A DNA stretch of 53,955 nucleotides from Lachnospiraceae bacterium (lineage in GTDB: Bacteria > Bacillota > Clostridia > Lachnospirales > Lachnospiraceae). A model generated the notes under the pieces. It was not told where the DNA came from and made no database searches. It saw only the letters and a list, made by a program, of their open reading frames with translations. Numbering within the stretch: the stretch's first letter is position 1; each line of letters starts with the position of its first letter. Of this stretch, positions 48,903-53,955 are shown one piece after another. Position numbers and translations under genes: made by a program. The stretch spans positions 1-53,955 of the forward strand of contig JAFVAO010000054.1 of assembly GCA_017480445.1 (NCBI GenBank), written 5' to 3'.

Positions 48903-51892
48903 TACGCCCTGCCACCCTCATTTTTCACCTTGTCGAACGCCTCGAATTCCAACTTCACAATGCGGTCTACCAATTCTTCATTCGTATCTCCCGACACAGA
49001 AGCCTTCATCAAAAGTTCCTCCGTGTGCATATCCAGATACCCATCCACATCGCTGATCAGACTGCGCGCATAGATTTCCCGCGCCAGATACTCTCCCAAC
49101 TGCCCTGCGAGCGCCTCTCCCTTCGCGAGCGCTTCCCGATCCGGCAGTTTCAGACAGTCATGCAGTGCCCCCACCAGCTGCAAAAACGTATCGTCCACGC
49201 AGCCGTCGCTGCCGATGGTGCCCGTCCCCACGGTGGCGCTTCCGTTTTCCGTCCGCCCGTAAATAATATGGCGGCAGCTTTGATAAAGCCATTTATCATG
49301 CGGCGGATACAGATTGTTCATATGATGCAGCATTCGCATCGCATGCCGCATTCCCTCGCAAAGCATACTGTCCGCGGTCAGCCGGTCTCCCCGCCTGAGC
49401 ATCCGCCCGTAATTGTACTCCGCCGTCTGGGCGAATTTCGCAGCGTCCTCCGCCAGCTTGAGATATTGCATTCGCTCGGGATAGCCTTTTTGCAGTTTCT
49501 CACGAAATGCGGAAAAAATACCTTCCCCGTCCGCAAATACCTCCCCGTTCACCGCAGCCGCCAGGCAGAAGTCCTCCACCGTCTGCCAATCGATTTCCTC
49601 ATACGAAGCGGCACCGAGCAGTCTCCTGTAAAATCCCGGTATGGTCATCACGCCGCGGCGCTTTGCGCCCTGCGGGCTAATCGTCCGTTTATATCCCATA
49701 AACTCCGTGGGAAGCTTCTCATACAACGCCTGTAACTGCTCTCCGATCTCGGCGTAGGTCTCCTCGGGCACCCAGATGCACAGATCCGGTCCCCAGTCAT
49801 GATCCCTCGACGTCTCATCGTCAAAGCCGAAGCAGTCCGATCCCTCGCCCACAAGCCCCACGGCGATCCGATCCAGATACGGTGCAAACGCCTGCTCAAG
49901 CGCCGGCTTCGCACATTCCTCGTAATATTTTCTGCAAATCTCTAATCCCGTCATGCGCTCTCTTTCCTCCGTTCCCGATACCGTCTTTGATTCAGTCGCC
50001 TGATCCTGCTCTTCCCGACACCCTAACACCGCCTGACAGCGTTCGTAATTCTCTTTCAGCCGCTCATACTGTCGGTTTCTGCCGAGACTGTTCTCCACAA
50101 GCTCCATGCCGCGCTTGAACAGTTCTGCCGCCCTTTGCGACTCTCCTTTTTCATATAGGCACATGCCCAGCGCCGAAAGAGCCGCACAATAATGCGCATC
50201 ATAGAGATTCCTTTTCTCGAACAGCCGGATCGCCGTATGCGCGTAATCTTCGGCTTTCTCATAACGCTTCGCGAGCACGCAGGTGTTGGCAAGATTCGCG
50301 TAGGTCACCGCGATCTCAAAGCCGGCCTGATTTTTCTCCGCGATGGCGAGCGCCCGCAACAGGTACTGCTCCGCCGTCTCGTAATCGGACATCTCCTGAT
50401 AGAGCAGGCTGATATTGTTGAGTAGCCCCGCCATCCGCATATCGTCCTTAGGCATCTGCTGCCTGTAGATCTCCTCCGTCACCCGGTAGCACTGAAGCGA
50501 CCTGTCGAGCTCTCCGATGGAGCGATAGCCGTTAGCCGCATTGAGTGCGGTCGTCGCATAGGGGATGCTGCCCGCCAGTCCGAGTCGGTCTGCCGTCTCC
50601 AGCGCGTCACCGATCACCTGCAGCAGTTTTTCTCTCTCGGAGGTCTGTCTGTAATATCCAATCAATTCATTCAAAAGCTGTAACTGTGCGCCGCCGTCTT
50701 CCGCCTGTTTCGCTCTTTCCAGCGATGTCAGCAAAAGCTGTTCGGCTTCCTTCGCCCTATTCTCATCAAACAGATCGTCCACTTTTTGCAGGATGGCCGC
50801 AATGTCCAGGCCATCCACGGCAGACGCCGGCTGCTTACGCTGTGCCTGTTCAGGCGCCTGCTGCACATCGCGCCGCGGTTGGTCGTCACGCTGTTCACTG
50901 CGCTCCTGCTGCCGGCCATATTCCTGCAGGAACCACGCAAATGTCTCCTGCATACCTATGTTTGCCGGTGTATATGTGATGCCGCATCCACGGATTTTCT
51001 CATCATTATATTGCTCACTCTCCGCTTTCGTGAGCGGAAACGGCAGCGGAATCTGCCGTGCCTCCACCTCTGCTACGGTGAGTCCGACTCTCTCAATTTG
51101 ATCCGGCAGCGGGGGAGCTTCCTGCATGCGCTGATTCGCCCGCATGCGCCGCGCCTCTTCAACTGCGCAGTCCAGACATTCCATATACCGCGCATAATCC
51201 ATCACGCCGTCGCCGCACACATTGAATGCCTGCCCGTACGCCTGCTCATTTCCACAGCAAAACAGCAGGATCCTGGCGACATCCTGCACGTACACCATCT
51301 GAAAGGTTCCATCCGCATCCGTCGGACAGAGCACCTGCCCCGCCTGGGTAATCCATTGGAAAAACATGCCCTCTCTGGGCGCGTAATTGTGCGGTCCATA
51401 GATAAACGCAGGGCGGATGGACGTCCACGCAACGTTGTATTGTCCGGCACACGCCACAAGCTCCCGCTCCAGCGCTGTCTTCCCCAGGATGTACGCGCCT
51501 GCCGCACCGCCAAAGTCTCTGGTCTCCAAGCTGCCGCTCTCGTTGATGGGCAGGCCGGTGCCCCGCCGGTACACATCGCAGGTGCTGACAAACAGATATT
51601 GTTTGATCTGGCTGCCCAAAACATCCAAGATAGAACGAATATCCTCCTGCTGATACGCGCAGAAATCGACCACCGCGTCAAACTGTGCCCCTCGCAGCGC
51701 CCCTGTCTCCGCAAGTGTCCGCAGCGTGCGGCCGTCGTGTCTGTCCGCATGAATCTCCTCCACGGCCTCCGGTCTGCTCCACGCCACCCTGCGGCTGCCG
51801 CGGTTGAGCACCGTGACAGTGTGCTCCTTGGACGCCAGCTCCACAAATAATTTTCCCAAAAAATACGTTCCGCCAATCACCAGGATCCGCAT
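48872..51892 (-). CDS. Epimerase-TPR-nucleotidyltransferase (DUF4037) fusion, ending at a frameshift in DUF4125
   Basis: 1006 residues as read. 1-325: NAD-dependent epimerase/dehydratase with MRILVIGGTYFLGK, VSTCDVYRR and catalytic YILGK (134-138). 330-360: Gln/Arg/Ala linker. 361-625: about six TPR-like helical repeats (ALAIAEKNQAGFEIAVTYAN, MCLYEKGESQRAAELFKRGM). 645-965: DUF4037 with a nucleotidyltransferase core, GEGSDCFG and the metal pair Asp697/Asp699 in SRDHDWGPD. 971-1006: the start of DUF4125, cut by TGA at 48872. With the frame restored the product would be about 1170 residues. ATG 51892 has GGAGGA 6 bases upstream. The substrate is unknown. Confidence 0.85.
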   Translation of the reverse strand: MRILVIGGTYFLGKLFVELASKEHTVTVLNRGSRRVAWSRPEAVEEIHADRHDGRTLRTLAETGALRGAQFDAVVDFCAYQQEDIRSILDVLGSQIKQYLFVSTCDVYRRGTGLPINESGSLETRDFGGAAGAYILGKTALERELVACAGQYNVAWTSIRPAFIYGPHNYAPREGMFFQWITQAGQVLCPTDADGTFQMVYVQDVARILLFCCGNEQAYGQAFNVCGDGVMDYARYMECLDCAVEEARRMRANQRMQEAPPLPDQIERVGLTVAEVEARQIPLPFPLTKAESEQYNDEKIRGCGITYTPANIGMQETFAWFLQEYGRQQERSEQRDDQPRRDVQQAPEQAQRKQPASAVDGLDIAAILQKVDDLFDENRAKEAEQLLLTSLERAKQAEDGGAQLQLLNELIGYYRQTSEREKLLQVIGDALETADRLGLAGSIPYATTALNAANGYRSIGELDRSLQCYRVTEEIYRQQMPKDDMRMAGLLNNISLLYQEMSDYETAEQYLLRALAIAEKNQAGFEIAVTYANLANTCVLAKRYEKAEDYAHTAIRLFEKRNLYDAHYCAALSALGMCLYEKGESQRAAELFKRGMELVENSLGRNRQYERLKENYERCQAVLGCREEQDQATESKTVSGTEERERMTGLEICRKYYEECAKPALEQAFAPYLDRIAVGLVGEGSDCFGFDDETSRDHDWGPDLCIWVPEETYAEIGEQLQALYEKLPTEFMGYKRTISPQGAKRRGVMTIPGFYRRLLGAASYEEIDWQTVEDFCLAAAVNGEVFADGEGIFSAFREKLQKGYPERMQYLKLAEDAAKFAQTAEYNYGRMLRRGDRLTADSMLCEGMRHAMRMLHHMNNLYPPHDKWLYQSCRHIIYGRTENGSATVGTGTIGSDGCVDDTFLQLVGALHDCLKLPDREALAKGEALAGQLGEYLAREIYARSLISDVDGYLDMHTEELLMKASVSGDTNEELVDRIVKLEFEAFDKVKNEGGRAYCQNDWPTFP

Positions 51893-52050
51893 GCCAATTC
51901 CTCCGGATTTTCATATAGGGATACTCTATCATACCCTCGAAAGCTCGCTGCTTCGCAACCCTTTAATTTGCTTCGCAGCCGCTTGTTTTTCCTCTGCATG
52001 TTATATATTTTACCATAGATACGGGAAAATCTCAATTCTTTTGCCCTTGC

Positions 52051-52080
52051 TGGACAAACCCTCCACAACTGTGCTATAAT
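52051..52080 (+). promoter_or_regulatory. Promoter of the diguanylate cyclase gene
   Basis: TGGACA (52051-52056), 18-base spacer, TATAAT (52075-52080) with upstream TGC giving an extended -10; 30 bases before the GTG start. Confidence 0.65.
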
Positions 52081-52110
52081 TGTACCATATTGTTTACAAG
52101 GAGCAAGACT

Positions 52111-53196
52111 GTGTATAACGAATTTTTACAGGAACTGGTACAGCTGAATTTCCTCCCCCTCGGCATTGTACTGTTTCTTGTTATTTTTTTACAGTTTAAT
52201 CATACCTATGAGGCGAGGCTGACGCGACAGTTTACCGTACCGTTGGCTTTTTTGGTGTGGCTTGTCATCGTTGACAACATTGACTATTACCTGATCAACG
52301 ACAACAGCACCTCACTGGTGCGTGTAGCCATCTCCTTTTTGGGATACAATATCCGGATTTTTCTGATGTACTCGCTCGTACTGATTGCGGCGCGAAGTGC
52401 CAGTCGGCGCGAAAAAATATTTACCATGATTCCTGCAATTCTGAACCTGTGCATCACATCGCTCGCCTTTTTTACCAAACTGGTATTTTGGTACGCACCG
52501 GACGCTTCTATTATGCGCGGTCCGCTGGCTTACACGCCGCACGTGATCTCCCTCGTGTACTCCCTGCTCCTGTTCTGGCATGCCTATCGACTGCGTCAAC
52601 AAGGCAAAGCGCAGGAGGGTATCATTATTTCCGTAGCCGTCGTATTATGTCTGGCTGGCACCTTTGTGGAGATGGCGTTCCAACTGCGCGGCATCTTGAT
52701 CGGCGTGATCGCCATGAATGTCACGTTCTACTACCTGTACATTCACATTGAATACTTTAAGGTGGATATTCTGACCGGCACGCTGAACCGCCTGAGCTTT
52801 TATGCAGATATTGAGATGTATAAGCAGCGGAAAACCAGCGTCTATATTCTTTCGGTGGACTTAAACGGCTTGAAGCAGATCAATGACACCTATGGGCACG
52901 CCAAGGGAGATGAAGCGATCAAGTACGCCGCCAAATTCATTCGTGAGGCAATCCCCTCTCACGCCAGACTCTACCGCATCGGCGGAGACGAGTTTGTCGT
53001 TCTGTTCCCCAAGGATGGAAGCTCCTATTCGATCAGCACTGAGCTCATGAAACGGGCGCAGCATGCCGAATACAGCTTTGCAGTGGGAGAAGCGTTGTGG
53101 GACAGCAGTACACCCTTTGAAAAGGCTTACGCCGAGGCAGACCGTCAGATGTATGCCTGCAAGAAGAAGCAAAAGGGCGCGCACTGCGAATCATGA
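52111..53196 (+). CDS. Membrane diguanylate cyclase (GGDEF)
   Basis: 361 residues: six to seven hydrophobic spans in the first 210 residues, a short linker, then a GGDEF domain (about 220-355) starting DILTGTLNR, with SVDLNGLKQINDTYGHAKGD and the intact active-site motif RIGGDEFVVLF near residue 295. It should make cyclic-di-GMP from GTP. There is no RxxD inhibitory site five residues before GGDEF. GTG 52111 has AAGGAG 7 bases upstream and is preferred to TTG 52090. No EAL or PilZ partner is in the window. Confidence 0.92.
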   Translation: MYNEFLQELVQLNFLPLGIVLFLVIFLQFNHTYEARLTRQFTVPLAFLVWLVIVDNIDYYLINDNSTSLVRVAISFLGYNIRIFLMYSLVLIAARSASRREKIFTMIPAILNLCITSLAFFTKLVFWYAPDASIMRGPLAYTPHVISLVYSLLLFWHAYRLRQQGKAQEGIIISVAVVLCLAGTFVEMAFQLRGILIGVIAMNVTFYYLYIHIEYFKVDILTGTLNRLSFYADIEMYKQRKTSVYILSVDLNGLKQINDTYGHAKGDEAIKYAAKFIREAIPSHARLYRIGGDEFVVLFPKDGSSYSISTELMKRAQHAEYSFAVGEALWDSSTPFEKAYAEADRQMYACKKKQKGAHCES

Positions 53197-53221
53197 TTGA
53201 CAGAGAAGAGGCTTTTGACAT

Positions 53222-53941
53222 ATGAAACAATTTATCCGAGGATTAAAGGCCGGCATACCGATTGCGCTGGGCTATGTATCCGTCTCATTTACATTCGGCA
53301 TCATTGCCGTTTCCTATGGATTTTACTGGTGGCAGGCTGTGCTGATCTCGCTGAGCTGCCTGACCAGCGCCGGCCAGTTCTCCGGCATCACCACCATGCT
53401 GGTGCCGGGACAATATCTGGATATGCTGATCTCCCAGATCACGATCAACATCCGCTACTCCTTTATGTCCATCTCCTTATCGCAAAAGGTCAATGAACGT
53501 TTTCGCGGCGTGTGGAGACTTCTGTTCGGTGCCGTTATCACGGATGAGATTTTCGCGGTGGCAGTGAGCGAGACAGAGGTCTCGCGCTTATTCATGGCGG
53601 GTCTGGCCCTGTTGCCTTATATCGGCTGGGGCGGCGGGACTCTGCTCGGTGCGGTTCTGGGCAACATTCTGCCCGCCCGGATCATGAGTGCGCTGGGGCT
53701 TGCCATCTATGGCATGTTCATCGCGATTGTCATGCCGGAAATGCGGCGTTTCCACCCCACGGTGGTCGCCGTGGCTGCAGCGGCGGTACTGAGCACATGT
53801 TTTACCTATGTGCCGGTACTTAATCAGCTCTCCGCAGGGCTGTCCATCAGTGTATGTGCCATCGTCGCCGCCGTGCTGGCATCGATTCTGTATCCCGTAT
53901 CCACAGAAGAAAAGGAGGAGACCGACCATGCCCAACCATAG
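53222..53941 (+). CDS. azlC: AzlC-family branched-chain amino acid exporter, large subunit
   Basis: 239 residues with about seven hydrophobic spans; IPIALGYVSVSFTFGIIAV at the N-terminus and the conserved SCLTSAGQFSGI, which carries the family AGQ motif, identify AzlC. With the small AzlD subunit it exports leucine, isoleucine or valine analogues. It overlaps the azlD start by 14 bases and follows the diguanylate cyclase by 25 bases. Confidence 0.93.
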   Translation: MKQFIRGLKAGIPIALGYVSVSFTFGIIAVSYGFYWWQAVLISLSCLTSAGQFSGITTMLVPGQYLDMLISQITINIRYSFMSISLSQKVNERFRGVWRLLFGAVITDEIFAVAVSETEVSRLFMAGLALLPYIGWGGGTLLGAVLGNILPARIMSALGLAIYGMFIAIVMPEMRRFHPTVVAVAAAAVLSTCFTYVPVLNQLSAGLSISVCAIVAAVLASILYPVSTEEKEETDHAQP

Positions 53942-53955
53942 CTTTTTTCTCTATC
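53928..53955 (+). CDS. azlD: AzlD, first codons only (cut by window edge)
   Basis: ATG 53928 with AAAGGAGGAG upstream begins MPNHSFFLY and runs off the right edge. The identification rests on its position after azlC, overlapping its stop, as in azlCD operons. Confidence 0.7.

Overview
The window reads as chromosomal DNA of an anaerobic Firmicute, most likely a member of the Lachnospiraceae. The support is family content rather than a search: DUF4250 and DUF4364 proteins, a reverse rubrerythrin, a flavin reductase-rubredoxin fusion, a CIRCE/HrcA heat-shock site, a PTS-centred sucrose operon, strong GGAGG ribosome binding sites and TTGACA/TATAAT promoters. Most genes lie on the minus strand. 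I see no rRNA, CRISPR array, prophage or intact insertion sequence.

Layout. 1-2959: start of glgC (cut by the window edge), then htpG with a perfect CIRCE element. 3011-7174: ilvE with a parvulin-type lipoprotein, then a thyA - membrane protein - folA nucleotide operon. 7273-12605: a probable six-gene operon (beta-CASP metallohydrolase, lipoprotein, small membrane protein, HAD hydrolase, metallophosphoesterase, SpoU methylase). 12798-12869: tRNA-Gly(GCC) behind a perfect consensus promoter. 13038-15356: a polar amino acid ABC transporter whose binding protein appears circularly permuted. 15472-16797: a GH3 protein lacking the usual catalytic His. 17463-20523: ACT regulator, homoserine dehydrogenase and aspartokinase. 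20614-22418: two unrecognised proteins, one Cys-rich and possibly spore-associated. 22624-31805: metabolic and DNA-maintenance genes (cellobiose 2-epimerase, glyA, malic enzyme, radical SAM, rarA, polysaccharide deacetylase, ASKHA protein). 32018-35619: a heterodimeric ABC exporter. 35641-42951: a sucrose regulon scrR / scrA-scrB-scrK-ptsH-ptsI that carries general PTS genes in the same operon. 43066-43731: flavin reductase-rubredoxin.

43784-47633 is an AT-rich accessory patch: an orphan HigA-like antitoxin with a toxin stump, a HAD hydrolase, a 5'-truncated Rpn-type nuclease, and a two-gene module made of an HTH-DUF3990 (ADP-ribosyltransferase-like) protein and a partner. Related copies of a rubrerythrin 3' end and its terminator lie on both sides of the HAD-to-DUF3990 genes.

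47678-53955: intact reverse rubrerythrin; a very large epimerase-TPR-nucleotidyltransferase(DUF4037)-DUF4125 fusion split by an apparent one-base frameshift; a membrane diguanylate cyclase; and azlC with the first codons of azlD.

Most noteworthy: the circularly permuted binding protein (14502-15356), the frameshifted multidomain fusion (48375-51892), the HTH-DUF3990 module with repeat operators at its promoter (46092-47502), and an HPr lacking the regulatory Ser46 inside the sucrose operon (37315-37572). All family assignments come from reading the sequences by eye; no database search was run.
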